Below, piece by piece: positions 1-7,911 of a DNA stretch of 64,000 nucleotides (within the stretch, counting starts at the first letter, position 1; each line of letters begins with the position of its first letter). A model generated the notes under the pieces. That model saw nothing but the letters and a program-made list of their open reading frames with translations, did no database searches and had not been told where the DNA came from. This DNA comes from a candidate division FCPU426 bacterium (GTDB taxonomy: Bacteria; Oederibacteriota; Muellerivitia; Muellerivitales; DAHXKG01): NCBI GenBank assembly GCA_027366525.1, contig DAHXKG010000005.1, positions 62,001 through 126,000 on the forward strand, given 5' to 3'. The position numbers and the translations under genes were made by a program.

Positions 1-254
1 TTGTGAGCGCGAAGTTTAAGCAAAAGGCAAGTGGAAGATAAACAAACATTGCGGTTCGTGAAATCGTAAGCCGTGGAGAGGGATGCGCATAAACATATCT
101 CCAAATTAAAATAGTAAAACAATAACTGATAATGGAGGTGAGAAGTGCTAAAAATGCAGAAGAACGATAGGTGAAATTAGCCTGTAAAGCCCGATAAAGG
201 AAGGAACAGTATCCCTTGAATCGATCCATCGGGGTCAGTGTTTGAAACACAGAA
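1..254. other. Non-coding left edge of the window
   Basis: I see no convincing coding region, tRNA or hairpin terminator here. The minus-strand ATPase gene ends at 255, so this stretch lies downstream of it. Only very short open frames occur, such as a 12-codon one starting near 133 inside a purine-rich GGAGGTGAG run. The gene to the left, if any, is cut off by the window. Confidence 0.5.
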
Positions 255-1274
255 TCACGCATGGGGAATTTCTTTTTTCTTGTAAATTTGTGTGACAAGA
301 TTTTCAATATCCGGTTTTTCGAGGCTGAGGTCAACAACCGGTAATTTTTTTAAAAGCAGCTTAGTCAGTTCCGGAGTGCATTTAGCACTGAGATATTCAA
401 AAACAAGCCGTTTCCCTTCGATTTCTAATAATTGGGCATTTAATTTTGCCAAGGCGGGTTTTAATTGTTGAATTTTGGCTGGAGCAGTCGGAGCTTTGGT
501 TTCAATAATAATTCTTTTCTTTTGAGCAAATTGATTTTCAAACTGTTTCAGGGATCCATCAAAGAGCAGTGTTCCATGATCGAGTACAATTAAACGTTTA
601 CAAATTTGAGTAATATCTTTGAGATCATGGGTCGTAATAATTAAGGTCGAATTGAATTTTTTATTAATCTCTTGAATAAATTCCCGAACTTGTTCTTTGA
701 TGGAAACATCAAGACCAATGGTGGGTTCATCTAAAAATGCAATAGAGGGAGCATGCAGCAGTGCCGCAGCTAAATCACACCGCATACGCTGTCCTAACGA
801 AAGAAGACGAACGGGAGTACTGAGCAAAGGTTCCAGATGTAACCGATGAAGCGCTTCATGAAGGACATAGTTAAAAGTCGAATCGGGAATACGATACATT
901 GTTTTTAAAAGTTGAAAGGTTTCTCGAACGGGAATGTCCCATAACAATTGAGGACGTTGTCCAAAAACAACCCCAATGTTCAAAGCTAACTGTTGTCGCT
1001 CTTTCCAGGGAATCCTTCCAAGAACATTAATTTTTCCACTTTGAGGGACTAAAATGCCAGTCAGCATTTTCAATGTGGTTGATTTACCTGCTCCATTTTC
1101 GCCAATTAACCCTACGCGTTCTCCAGAGTTTATTTTAAAAGAGATATCTTTCACAGCGAAAACTTCGTTGGATTGACTAGAAACGAATGCAAGCAGCGAT
1201 CCCCACAGCCCTGGTTTTTTGATACGAATTTTGTAAGTTTTACATAAATGGTCAACATCAATTGCGGGGTTCAT
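255..1274 (-). CDS. ABC-2 type transporter ATP-binding protein (COG4586-like), orphan
   Basis: This 339-residue ABC ATPase would energise an ABC-2 type exporter at the inner membrane. The Walker A motif GENGAGKST is near residues 57-65, the signature is LSLGQRMR, and Walker B is IAFLDEPTIGLD followed by the H-loop in TTHD. It closely resembles the ATPase at 36838-37854, sharing the PGLWGSL / PGVIGAL N-terminal insert, the INVLG / ARVLG segment and the KLLP/LNQF-type C-terminal tail. That tail extends about 80 residues beyond the nucleotide-binding domain. No permease gene lies next to it inside the window, and its downstream side is non-coding for 254 bases. Permeases could lie beyond the left edge, or the two ATPases could share one membrane pair. 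The substrate is unknown. Confidence 0.88.
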   Translation of the reverse strand: MNPAIDVDHLCKTYKIRIKKPGLWGSLLAFVSSQSNEVFAVKDISFKINSGERVGLIGENGAGKSTTLKMLTGILVPQSGKINVLGRIPWKERQQLALNIGVVFGQRPQLLWDIPVRETFQLLKTMYRIPDSTFNYVLHEALHRLHLEPLLSTPVRLLSLGQRMRCDLAAALLHAPSIAFLDEPTIGLDVSIKEQVREFIQEINKKFNSTLIITTHDLKDITQICKRLIVLDHGTLLFDGSLKQFENQFAQKKRIIIETKAPTAPAKIQQLKPALAKLNAQLLEIEGKRLVFEYLSAKCTPELTKLLLKKLPVVDLSLEKPDIENLVTQIYKKKEIPHA

Positions 1275-1753
1275 GAGGACTTATAATAAATCTAATTTAA
1301 TGTACTGTCAAACTTTTTGGAAAAAGCTTTGTTATATTTATGAAAACGATCTCATGATTATGCGATAAAACTGCAAATAAAGTTTGTTTTCAAGATCAGA
1401 AGCGAAGGCCAAAGAACGACGAAACTTGGAGTCGATGGAGTCGGTTAAAAAAATAGACGCACGATTTCCAGAAATTAGTTTCTTCATTTTTAAGATGCGA
1501 ATAATGGAGTTAATCCATCAGTTTAAATGGTTTTGAAAATGCGGGTTGAATCGCATTGTAAATCCAGTCGATTTTTCAATGCGGGATTTACCGCGTGAAA
1601 TCGTGAAACTTCAAATAACTGTTTTTTTTATCGAAGTTTGAGGCTATTTCTTGGATAATAGCCCCATCCCTAAAGTGTTTGAATAGTTATCGTGAATGGA
1701 TGTTTTTAAAACTGGGCACTGTTGAAAATGTATCAAACAAATGGAGGACGAGG
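1275..1753. other. Intergenic region between divergent ABC ATPase and FKBP genes
   Basis: These 479 bases separate divergent genes and must hold both promoters, but I cannot point to a confident -35/-10 pair. An inverted repeat GTAAATCC (1558-1565) / GGATTTAC (1584-1591) sits in a stretch that also repeats the word AATGCGGG. A 33-codon open frame beginning at 1435 has no ribosome binding site and I do not call it a gene. Confidence 0.4.
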
Positions 1754-2188
1754 ATGAAACATATGTTCTTTTGGATTATGGTGGGCGTGATAGGTTTAGT
1801 GGGGTTGGGCTGTTCAACTAAATTAAAATCAACGGGAAAATGGATCAAGATATCGACCGGGCTCCATTATCAGATTCTTCAACATGGATCCGGAGCGATA
1901 GCGGCAAATGGTGATTTAGTAACCGTGAATTATACCGGCTGGCTCCCGAATGGGACTCAATTTGACAGTTCAGCCGATCATGGCAAACCTTTTCAATTTG
2001 TATTAGGGGCAGGCGAAGTTATTCCCGGATGGGATAGGGGCGTAGTTGGAATGCATGTCGGTGAGATTCGCAAATTGATGATTGCACCCGCATTAGCCTA
2101 TGGATCGGCGGGAGTTCCCGGAACCATCCCTCCCAATTCCACGTTAACATTTCGGATTCATCTTTTGAACATTTCCAATTCAAATTGA
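1754..2188 (+). CDS. FKBP-type peptidyl-prolyl isomerase, predicted lipoprotein
   Basis: This 144-residue protein isomerises X-Pro bonds and should act in the periplasm as a folding helper. A hydrophobic N-terminal segment ends in the lipobox-like GLGC, so the mature protein is probably lipid-anchored. The FKBP domain follows directly: VNYTGWLPNGTQFDSS, then FVLGAGEVIPGWDRGVVGM, the REI/KLMIAPALAYG motif and the C-terminal PPNSTLTFRIHLL strand are all typical of active FKBPs. The ATG at 1754 is chosen because GGAGG lies 6 bases upstream (1743-1747). An upstream in-frame TTG at 1679 would add 25 polar residues before the signal peptide and has no ribosome binding site. The next gene starts one base after its stop, so the two are probably co-transcribed. 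Confidence 0.93.
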   Translation: MKHMFFWIMVGVIGLVGLGCSTKLKSTGKWIKISTGLHYQILQHGSGAIAANGDLVTVNYTGWLPNGTQFDSSADHGKPFQFVLGAGEVIPGWDRGVVGMHVGEIRKLMIAPALAYGSAGVPGTIPPNSTLTFRIHLLNISNSN

Positions 2189-2189
2189 G

Positions 2190-2660
2190 ATGACCTCAGA
2201 TCAAATCATCAGGATTTTAGATTTAAAACCCTACTTAAATGGAGGATTCTTTCGCGAAACCCATCGGAGTGAACTGCATTCACTGGGAACCATGAATTTA
2301 ATTGCGACCTCAGTGTATTATCTGCTCACGCCAGCCGCGGTTTCAAAATTTTATAAGTTTTCTGTCGATATGAGTTTTCATTTTTATTGTGGCGATCCAA
2401 TAACTTGGATTTTTTTAAAAGAATCTGGCGAGGTTGAAAAATTTGTTATGGGCTCACTGTTGGAGCATCATCAGGTTCCTCAATTGCATGTTGCAGCATC
2501 GACTTGGGTGGGCGGGTTTGTCAATCCAGGTGGTTCTTTTTCTCTTTTAGGAATCATACTATCGCCGGGAATGGATTTTCAAAATATAACAGTGGCCGAT
2601 CGCGAACAGCTGATGACCCAGTATGCCATTGCGGAAAAATATATTAATCAATTATCTTGA
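2190..2660 (+). CDS. DUF985 / cupin_5 family protein
   Basis: This 156-residue protein has the order of conserved segments seen in the cupin_5 (DUF985, COG3542) family: an N-terminal GGFFRETHRS motif, a SVYYLL strand, the metal-site-like SFHFYCGDPITW segment, an ASTWVGGFV strand and the late LSPGMDFQNI motif. The family is a small double-stranded beta-helix fold, and members have been linked to sugar-epimerase-like structures without a settled reaction. The usual HPEGG before the first motif reads YLNGG here, so one normally conserved His and Glu are absent. It starts one base after the FKBP stop, which suggests translational coupling. No function should be inferred from that neighbour. Confidence 0.8.
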   Translation: MTSDQIIRILDLKPYLNGGFFRETHRSELHSLGTMNLIATSVYYLLTPAAVSKFYKFSVDMSFHFYCGDPITWIFLKESGEVEKFVMGSLLEHHQVPQLHVAASTWVGGFVNPGGSFSLLGIILSPGMDFQNITVADREQLMTQYAIAEKYINQLS

Positions 2661-3084
2661 AATTAAATCATGGACTTCACCATTTTTAAAGTTTGAAAGT
2701 CCGATGTGCATAGTCGAGGTCAATCAGACTACCGATCTTAATATCAAATAATCGATCGTCGGGTGGATGAATTTTAAAGTTCAGGGGGTCAATCAAAAAT
2801 AGACCAAAAATTCGTTTAACCCTAAAACGTTTGAAGTGTTTTAAACGAGTTAATTTCACAAATGGGTATTGCCCGTGTACTAGTTAATAGGGATATTTTA
2901 AAATGATTTTATACAGTCCAAAATTGTTTAAAAAATATTTCAATTAAAATAGCTGGTGGAGTTGTTTTTTTCTCTCGAGGTAGTTTAAATTAATTCTTTC
3001 AATCAGTTATTTAGTTATTTTAAGATTCTCAAAACTTCGAATTTTAGAATTGACGATAACGATAATATAATTAAGGAAACGAAA
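2661..3084. other. Intergenic region with a possible small minus-strand gene or remnant
   Basis: These 424 bases lie between two plus-strand genes. The right half is very AT-rich and probably holds the promoter for the gene at 3085. The left half contains an open minus-strand frame (2686-2859), listed separately. No terminator hairpin with a T-run was found. Confidence 0.45.
2686..2859 (-). CDS. Possible 57-codon ORF or gene remnant, GTG start
   Basis: The minus strand is open from a GTG at 2857-2859 to a TAA at 2686-2688. The translation begins VKLTRLKHFKRFRVKRIF and continues into FKIHPPDDRLFDIKIGSL, ending DYAHRTFKL. Its composition is protein-like: a basic N-terminus followed by alternating hydrophobic and acidic residues. 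There is no Shine-Dalgarno sequence before the GTG, and an in-frame stop lies eight codons further upstream. It could be a real small protein, the tail of a decayed gene, or chance. I do not recognise the family. Confidence 0.25.
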   Translation of the reverse strand: MKLTRLKHFKRFRVKRIFGLFLIDPLNFKIHPPDDRLFDIKIGSLIDLDYAHRTFKL

Positions 3085-3474
3085 ATGAAAAAATATATTT
3101 GGGGATTGCTGACAGTTGTTTTTTTTATTTCGATGAGAACGTTGGTTTATGCCAAGGGGGCTCAAGTCACCGTGCGCGGCAAGCTGGTGGATGCGGCTTG
3201 TTATCTGAAGTTTGGATATACCAATAATAATCATATGGGAACAATGGCTTGTGGTACGAGGTGTTTGGTCCAGGGATCCCCGGCAGGCCTTCTCAAGGGT
3301 CACCATATATATATTCTGATTTTTCCAGCCCGTTTTTTTTCCAATGACATCGGAAAGACTTTTCAAATTAGCGGAAAGATTATTCAAGGTGATCTCTTAA
3401 TTCCACATATAGTTAAAATTCTTGAAAATGGAAAAATGCAAAAAGTGAGTATTGCGGGCGTAACCATGATGTAG
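3085..3474 (+). CDS. Secreted Cys-containing protein (VDxxCY motif), function unknown
   Basis: This 129-residue protein has a clear Sec signal peptide (MKKYIWGLL...VYAKG, cleavage likely after A23). The mature part starts with VTVRGKLVDAACYLKFGY, followed by a spaced pair in MACGTRCLVQGSPAGLL, then a beta-rich C-terminal half ending in KILENGKMQKV. This arrangement, with strand-VDxxCY, an H/C-rich turn, CxxxC and G-x-P-x-G-L, recalls small periplasmic OB-fold-like proteins found near cytochrome and redox genes. That is a resemblance, not an assignment. Three cysteines in the mature part could form a disulfide or hold metal or haem, although no CxxCH motif is present. The ATG at 3085 follows AAGGA by about seven bases. 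It appears to be monocistronic. Confidence 0.7.
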   Translation: MKKYIWGLLTVVFFISMRTLVYAKGAQVTVRGKLVDAACYLKFGYTNNNHMGTMACGTRCLVQGSPAGLLKGHHIYILIFPARFFSNDIGKTFQISGKIIQGDLLIPHIVKILENGKMQKVSIAGVTMM

Positions 3475-3520
3475 TATTAATAATATCTTACGAATAATGT
3501 ATAGTTTATAAAGGCTACCC

Positions 3521-4324
3521 ATGTCACAAAAAAAATTTAAACCCATGCTTTCTCAGTATCTTCAAGTTGGGAAGAAAGCCGCTGAAGTCGGCGGCACCCT
3601 GGCTTTAAAATATTTTTCAAAACAAGCCGTTAAGGTTTTTTATAAAAAAGATTTGTCGCCGGTGACGCAAGCCGATAAAGAGACCGAATATGCCATTCGA
3701 AAAGTTCTTAAACAACACTGCCGACAGCATCAAATTTGTGGTGAAGAATTAGAGGATTGGAGCATTCAACAGTCTGAATTTCGATGGTGGATTGATCCAA
3801 TTGATGGAACTCGTTTGTTTATCCGTGGCATTCCATTTTGGGGAACTTTACTCGGCCTTGAATATCAACAAGAAGTAGTGTTGGGAGTGATTTATCATCC
3901 CGCGCTCAATCTCATGATTTGGGCCACGAAAGACCAGGGATGTTTTGTGAACGGTAAACGGACGCGTGTTTCATCCATACGAAAAATTGAGAAGGGGACT
4001 TTGGGATATGGCAGCATCCGACTTTTTAAAACGTCCATTCAAGCCCGATTGGTAAAACTGGTATCGCATGTTTATGATGAACGAGGCTTTGGCGATTGTT
4101 TAGCGCAGTCTTTTGTAATTCAAGGAAATATGGAAGCTGTGATTGAACCAGTCGTCAAACCGTATGATGTTGCTGCGGTAAAAATTTGTGTCGAAGAATC
4201 CGGCGGAAAATTTACCGATTGGAATGGGAAGCCAACGATTTATTCGGGACATGCACTATCGTCTAACGGATGGGTCCATCAGCAAATTTTAAATGGATTA
4301 AGAGGATCAAGCCCCAACGCATGA
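3521..4324 (+). CDS. Inositol monophosphatase-family phosphatase, HisN (histidinol-phosphatase)-like
   Basis: This 267-residue Mg-dependent phosphatase shows all family motifs: DLSPVTQAD (residues 45-52), GEE (74-76), WWIDPIDGTRLFIRG with DPIDGT at 92-97, and the late PYDVAAVKICVEESGG, whose aspartate is the third metal ligand. The WxIDPIDGTRxFIxG form with an aromatic residue and Arg is what HisN-type histidinol-phosphatases use, while inositol phosphatases usually read DPLDGTxNF. Histidinol phosphate is therefore the most likely substrate. No other his genes are in the window, so this rests on motifs alone. The stop overlaps the next start as ATGA (4321-4324). Confidence 0.85.
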   Translation: MSQKKFKPMLSQYLQVGKKAAEVGGTLALKYFSKQAVKVFYKKDLSPVTQADKETEYAIRKVLKQHCRQHQICGEELEDWSIQQSEFRWWIDPIDGTRLFIRGIPFWGTLLGLEYQQEVVLGVIYHPALNLMIWATKDQGCFVNGKRTRVSSIRKIEKGTLGYGSIRLFKTSIQARLVKLVSHVYDERGFGDCLAQSFVIQGNMEAVIEPVVKPYDVAAVKICVEESGGKFTDWNGKPTIYSGHALSSNGWVHQQILNGLRGSSPNA

Positions 4325-4581
4325 AACCACATTCAATCAAATTATTTAATTATCTTTACTTAGTTATTGCGTTGCTGGCATTTATTCTTCTATTGAGAAG
4401 CAGTTGGTTTGTTTTTGATGGTTTAATTGTTGTTTTGGCATGGTTTCACATCCGGATTACGACTTCGATTTTAAGCCATCCAGATAAACCTATCGAACAA
4501 CGTTTCTATATCATGCTTTATTTGATTCGATTTTTTTTTATCAGTCTATTGATTTTAGGTGCGGAGAAATATTTCAAGTAA
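4321..4581 (+). CDS. Small inner-membrane protein, unknown
   Basis: The ATG at 4321 overlaps the stop of the HisN-like gene in an ATGA, which strongly suggests translational coupling and fixes the start. The 86-residue product has three hydrophobic stretches (about residues 9-26, 29-42 and 60-79) separated by short basic or polar loops, ending GAEKYFK. I recognise no family. The coupling implies a stoichiometric link to the phosphatase, but no function can be inferred. Confidence 0.6.
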   Translation: MKPHSIKLFNYLYLVIALLAFILLLRSSWFVFDGLIVVLAWFHIRITTSILSHPDKPIEQRFYIMLYLIRFFFISLLILGAEKYFK

Positions 4582-4691
4582 TTGTTGAATAGGATGGGGG
4601 GCCATGAAAAATTCAATGACACCTTCGTGATATTCAATTGATTTGATATCGAATGGATTTTGAATCGAAGATTAAAAGAAGGAGAAATTTT

Positions 4692-5024
4692 ATGGATCCT
4701 CGAATGGTTACAACTGCTTTTGAAATTCCCGGATTTCAGATTACCCAATCCTTAGGAATGGTGCGAGGGATTACTGTTCGATCCCGATCTGTTTTTGGGT
4801 CCCTCGGTGGTGCGTTGCAAAGTTTAGTCGGGGGCAATATTACCTTATTTACGAGTTTGTGTGATAAAAGTCGAGAAGAAGCTTATACGATGTTAGTCAA
4901 ACATGCCGAAGAGCTTGGTGCTCAAGGAGTGATTGGGGTTCGGTACGATGCCACAGAACTTATGCGTGGAATTACCGAGGTGATTTGTTATGGAACCGCC
5001 GTTCAAGGAAATTTCTTAAAATAA
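4692..5024 (+). CDS. YbjQ / UPF0145 family protein
   Basis: This 110-residue cytoplasmic protein matches the UPF0145 (YbjQ) family: an N-terminal TTAFEIPGFQI strand, the GMVRGITVRSRSVFGSLGG segment, then REEAYTMLVKHAEELGAQGVIGVRYDA and a final EVICYGTAV strand. The family is a homopentameric alpha/beta fold often described as a putative heavy-metal-binding domain, and its physiological role is unsettled. The start is placed at the ATG with AAGGAGA about seven bases upstream (4678-4684). An earlier in-frame ATG at 4653 would add a 13-residue lysine-rich extension that contains the ribosome binding site. The gene converges with trxB, leaving a gap of only three bases. Confidence 0.88.
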   Translation: MDPRMVTTAFEIPGFQITQSLGMVRGITVRSRSVFGSLGGALQSLVGGNITLFTSLCDKSREEAYTMLVKHAEELGAQGVIGVRYDATELMRGITEVICYGTAVQGNFLK

Positions 5025-5027
5025 AAT

Positions 5028-5951
5028 TTAAGCGTGCGAAGCTAGCCATCGTTCGGTTTCAATGGCGGCCATGCATCCCATACCGGATGCGCTAATGGCT
5101 TGTCGATAATAGTGGTCGGCGACATCGCCAGCTGCAAAAACTCCCTCAATATTGGTTTGGGTTCTGGGAGGATGAGGAAGAATAATATAGCCTTGGTCAT
5201 CTAAATGAATTTGATTTTTAAAAATTTGGGTATTGGGTACATGACCAATGGCAAAAAAAAGTCCCGTCCAAGGATAAACTTGTTCCGTTTGAGTTTTAAC
5301 GTTTTTAACTTTCACACCCGTCAGATCACGATCCCCTAAAAGTTCAGTGACTAAGCTATTAGTCAGCCATTGAATTTTAGGGTTTTTCTGAGCACGTTCC
5401 AACATGATACGAGAAGCTCGAAATTCATCCCGACGATGAACAAGAGTCACGGTTTTTGCAAACTTGGTCAAAAAAAGCGCTTCTTCCATGGCCGAGTCAC
5501 CGCCTCCGACCACACCGATGTCTTGGGATTTGAAAAAAAATCCGTCACATGTCGCACAAGCAGAAATACCATGTCCAATTAATTCCATCTCGCGGGGAAC
5601 TCCGCCATATTTAGCCGAAGCTCCGGTAGCAATAATGACCGATTTCGCTTCAAGTAATTCCACATCATCAATGGTTATTTTAAAAGGATGGGTTTGAAAA
5701 TCCACTTTGGTGACATAACCTGTTTTAAAACGAGTTCCAAAATTTTCTGCTTGTTTTTTCATGTTTTCCATTAAAGCAGGTCCTTGAATACCTTCGGGGA
5801 ATCCTGGAAAATTTTCGACTAACGTTGTGGTTGTCAATTGTCCCCCCGGTTGCGGTCCATCAATTAAAAGAGGCGATAAGTTCGCCCGAGCGGAATAGAG
5901 TGCGGCAGTATAGCCGGCAGGACCTGAACCAATAATAATAGTATTTTCCAT
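5028..5951 (-). CDS. trxB: Thioredoxin reductase
   Basis: This 307-residue flavoprotein transfers electrons from NADPH through FAD to thioredoxin. It has the FAD-binding GSGPAGYTAALYSARA near residues 8-23, the redox-active CATC at residues 132-135, the NADP-binding GVVGGGDSAMEEA near 146-158, and the C-terminal GVFAAGDVAD FAD motif. Length and order match low-molecular-weight bacterial TrxB. No thioredoxin gene is in the window. The gene is read in the same direction as glpD, which lies about 100 bases upstream of it. Confidence 0.96.
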   Translation of the reverse strand: MENTIIIGSGPAGYTAALYSARANLSPLLIDGPQPGGQLTTTTLVENFPGFPEGIQGPALMENMKKQAENFGTRFKTGYVTKVDFQTHPFKITIDDVELLEAKSVIIATGASAKYGGVPREMELIGHGISACATCDGFFFKSQDIGVVGGGDSAMEEALFLTKFAKTVTLVHRRDEFRASRIMLERAQKNPKIQWLTNSLVTELLGDRDLTGVKVKNVKTQTEQVYPWTGLFFAIGHVPNTQIFKNQIHLDDQGYIILPHPPRTQTNIEGVFAAGDVADHYYRQAISASGMGCMAAIETERWLASHA

Positions 5952-6057
5952 AAGGATACCTTGCTTTCATGGTTGAACAAACACTGGGTTACATAAATTA
6001 ATTAAGTGATTAATAATAATTTTTTTACCATAAAAGTCAAGGGGGTGTTTTGAGCAC

Positions 6058-7638
6058 TTAAGATGGAAACGGGAAGAGCTTGAGCCGATAGGTCTTGAGC
6101 TCCTCTTGAAGTTGCTGAGGTGTCCAAGATAATAGTTCAGCCATATAGGAAGCAATCGAGGTACACATGGGTCCCCATTGATAGGGGGTATATCCAAGTT
6201 CTAAGCGCCGCAGTAATACATCATCAAGATGTTTCGCTTTTTCAAATTGAACCGCATAAAGAATTTGAGCGAATATTTCCGGACGGTCGGGATGAATGGG
6301 TTGAGCCGTTCGGGGATTCTCCACCGTTAAATTCAAAATTTTTTCAGCTTGTTGACCATAGAGGTTAATTAAAAACCTAATTTGATCCTGTGCTAGGGCA
6401 TACCGAGCAGACCATTGGGGCGGGATTTCTTTTAAAAATTCGCTCCAGGGCATTAAAGGTGTTCCGGGCAAGTGCGTATCTAACCACGGACGATGTTTAA
6501 GATTTAAAATATCAAAAATTTTAAATAATAATTTTCGGGCCATGGATTGGTAAGTAGTTAATTTTCCACCAACAATACTTAGAATATTTTCATTTTGAAT
6601 GATGCGATCCTCTCTGGAAATAGAGGAGGTTGATTTATAAAGATCTGAACTTGCCAAGGGTCTAAGACCTGAAAAAGCAGCTAAAATAGGTGGCGTAGTG
6701 CGTCGCAGTGAAGGAAAAATTCTTCCTGCCTCGTGCAGAAGATAATTAACTTCTTCTTGGGAAGGACATACCTGATCCGGGGAGCGGGAATCATCTAAAT
6801 CGGTTGTTCCAATTAAACTGTAGTTCCTCCACGGGATGACAAAAATAATCCGATGATCTTGTTGGTTGGTAATTAAAACGGCGAAGTGATCAAGGAGCTT
6901 AGGGATAATCAAGTGACTTCCACGTGTGGGGCGAACCAGGGTTTGCTTCTTTTTGAAAATCATTTGATAAAGGTCGTTGCTCCAGGGGCCGCTTGCATTA
7001 ACAAGGCATGACGCTGTTAGAGATTGAGTCTGGGAAGGCTGAGACTGATAAAAAACTTCAATAAAGGTTTTGTGAGTTTCGACATTAAGTACTTGACAGT
7101 AATTCATGCAAATTGCCCCGGCTTGCTCGGCTGCAAATATATTTTCCAGGACGAGACGGGCATCGTTAGTTTGAGCATCGTAATAAAGACCGCAACCCTG
7201 AAGTTGTTCGGCATTAATTTGTGGAAATTGTTGAATGACTTGTTGGGAGGTTAGCCACTGATGTCGGTGAATATTTTGAAGTCCAGCGAGACTGTCATAC
7301 ATCCAAAGCCCGGTGCGTAATATCCACGGCTTGCGATGATCAGTTTGATAACACGGGAGGAGAAAAGGAAGCGGATAAACTAAATGTGGTGCTTTTTTTA
7401 AAAGATTATGCCGCTCGTGGAGTGCTTCGAAGACTAACGGAAAATGACCATGTTCTAAATATCGAATACCGCCATGAATGAGTTTGGTTGACTTACTCGA
7501 GGTTCCCGATGCAAAATCGCCTTTTTCAAAAAGCACAACGGATAAGCCATTTTTAGCGGCTAAAGCGGCTAATCCGGCACCATTGATTCCGCCGCCAATA
7601 ATGGCTAGATCTACTTGAGAGGGTTTCCGAGCAATCAT
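6058..7638 (-). CDS. glpD: FAD-dependent glycerol-3-phosphate dehydrogenase
   Basis: This 526-residue membrane-associated flavoenzyme oxidises sn-glycerol 3-phosphate to dihydroxyacetone phosphate and passes electrons to quinone. The N-terminus has the dinucleotide-binding IIGGGINGAGLAALAAKNG, then FEKGDFASGTSSKSTKLIHGG (about residues 38-58), which is diagnostic of GlpD. Later come the RPTRGSHLI, VIPWRNYSLIGTTD and VGGKLTTYQSMA motifs, followed by the C-terminal cap domain. No glpK or glpF is nearby, so the gene may serve lipid turnover as well as glycerol use. Confidence 0.95.
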   Translation of the reverse strand: MIARKPSQVDLAIIGGGINGAGLAALAAKNGLSVVLFEKGDFASGTSSKSTKLIHGGIRYLEHGHFPLVFEALHERHNLLKKAPHLVYPLPFLLPCYQTDHRKPWILRTGLWMYDSLAGLQNIHRHQWLTSQQVIQQFPQINAEQLQGCGLYYDAQTNDARLVLENIFAAEQAGAICMNYCQVLNVETHKTFIEVFYQSQPSQTQSLTASCLVNASGPWSNDLYQMIFKKKQTLVRPTRGSHLIIPKLLDHFAVLITNQQDHRIIFVIPWRNYSLIGTTDLDDSRSPDQVCPSQEEVNYLLHEAGRIFPSLRRTTPPILAAFSGLRPLASSDLYKSTSSISREDRIIQNENILSIVGGKLTTYQSMARKLLFKIFDILNLKHRPWLDTHLPGTPLMPWSEFLKEIPPQWSARYALAQDQIRFLINLYGQQAEKILNLTVENPRTAQPIHPDRPEIFAQILYAVQFEKAKHLDDVLLRRLELGYTPYQWGPMCTSIASYMAELLSWTPQQLQEELKTYRLKLFPFPS

Positions 7639-7690
7639 AAAGATTAGATTATACTAGTCTTCTATTTAAAAACAATCTAGCTTGTTTTTG

Positions 7691-7720
7691 TTGAACATTT
7701 TGCAGACAATAGGGTATAGT
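7691..7720 (+). promoter_or_regulatory. Putative sigma-70-type promoter for tRNA-Leu / tig
   Basis: TTGAAC (7691-7696) and TATAGT (7715-7720) are separated by 18 bases. The match to TTGACA/TATAAT is 4/6 and 5/6. It lies 86 bases upstream of the tRNA and is the best promoter-like pair in the gap between glpD and the tRNA. Confidence 0.5.
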
Positions 7721-7806
7721 CTATAGTTTTAAGTTTAGAAAATTTTAAGTTCTAGTAGATTGATGAGCAAGGTGATGAATAATGTCATCCGATGTGTCTG
7801 ACTTTA

Positions 7807-7890
7807 GCGAGGGTGGCGAAATGGCAGACGCACCAGATTTAGGTTCTGGCGGGGCAACCCATGAGGGTTCAACTCCCTCCCCTCGCACCA
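7807..7890 (+). tRNA. tRNA-Leu (anticodon UAG), CCA encoded
   Basis: The acceptor stem GCGAGGG (7807-7813) pairs with CCCTCGC (7880-7886), followed by discriminator A and an encoded CCA. The anticodon stem CCAGA/TCTGG encloses the loop TTTAGGT, giving anticodon TAG at 7840-7842, which reads CUA and other CUN leucine codons. A long variable arm and a T-loop GGTTCAACTCC are present, as expected for a class II tRNA of 84 bases. The tig start codon is only 21 bases downstream. Confidence 0.97.
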
Positions 7891-7911
7891 ATTTACAATT
7901 AAGGAGCTATT

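Noticed and set aside
1679-1753. TTG-started extension of the FKBP lipoprotein
   Set aside because: It would bury the signal peptide, and GGAGG is correctly placed for ATG 1754.
3007-3387. Minus-strand 126-codon frame over the secreted Cys protein
   Set aside because: The plus strand has a signal peptide, ribosome binding site and conserved-looking motifs. The antisense translation has none.
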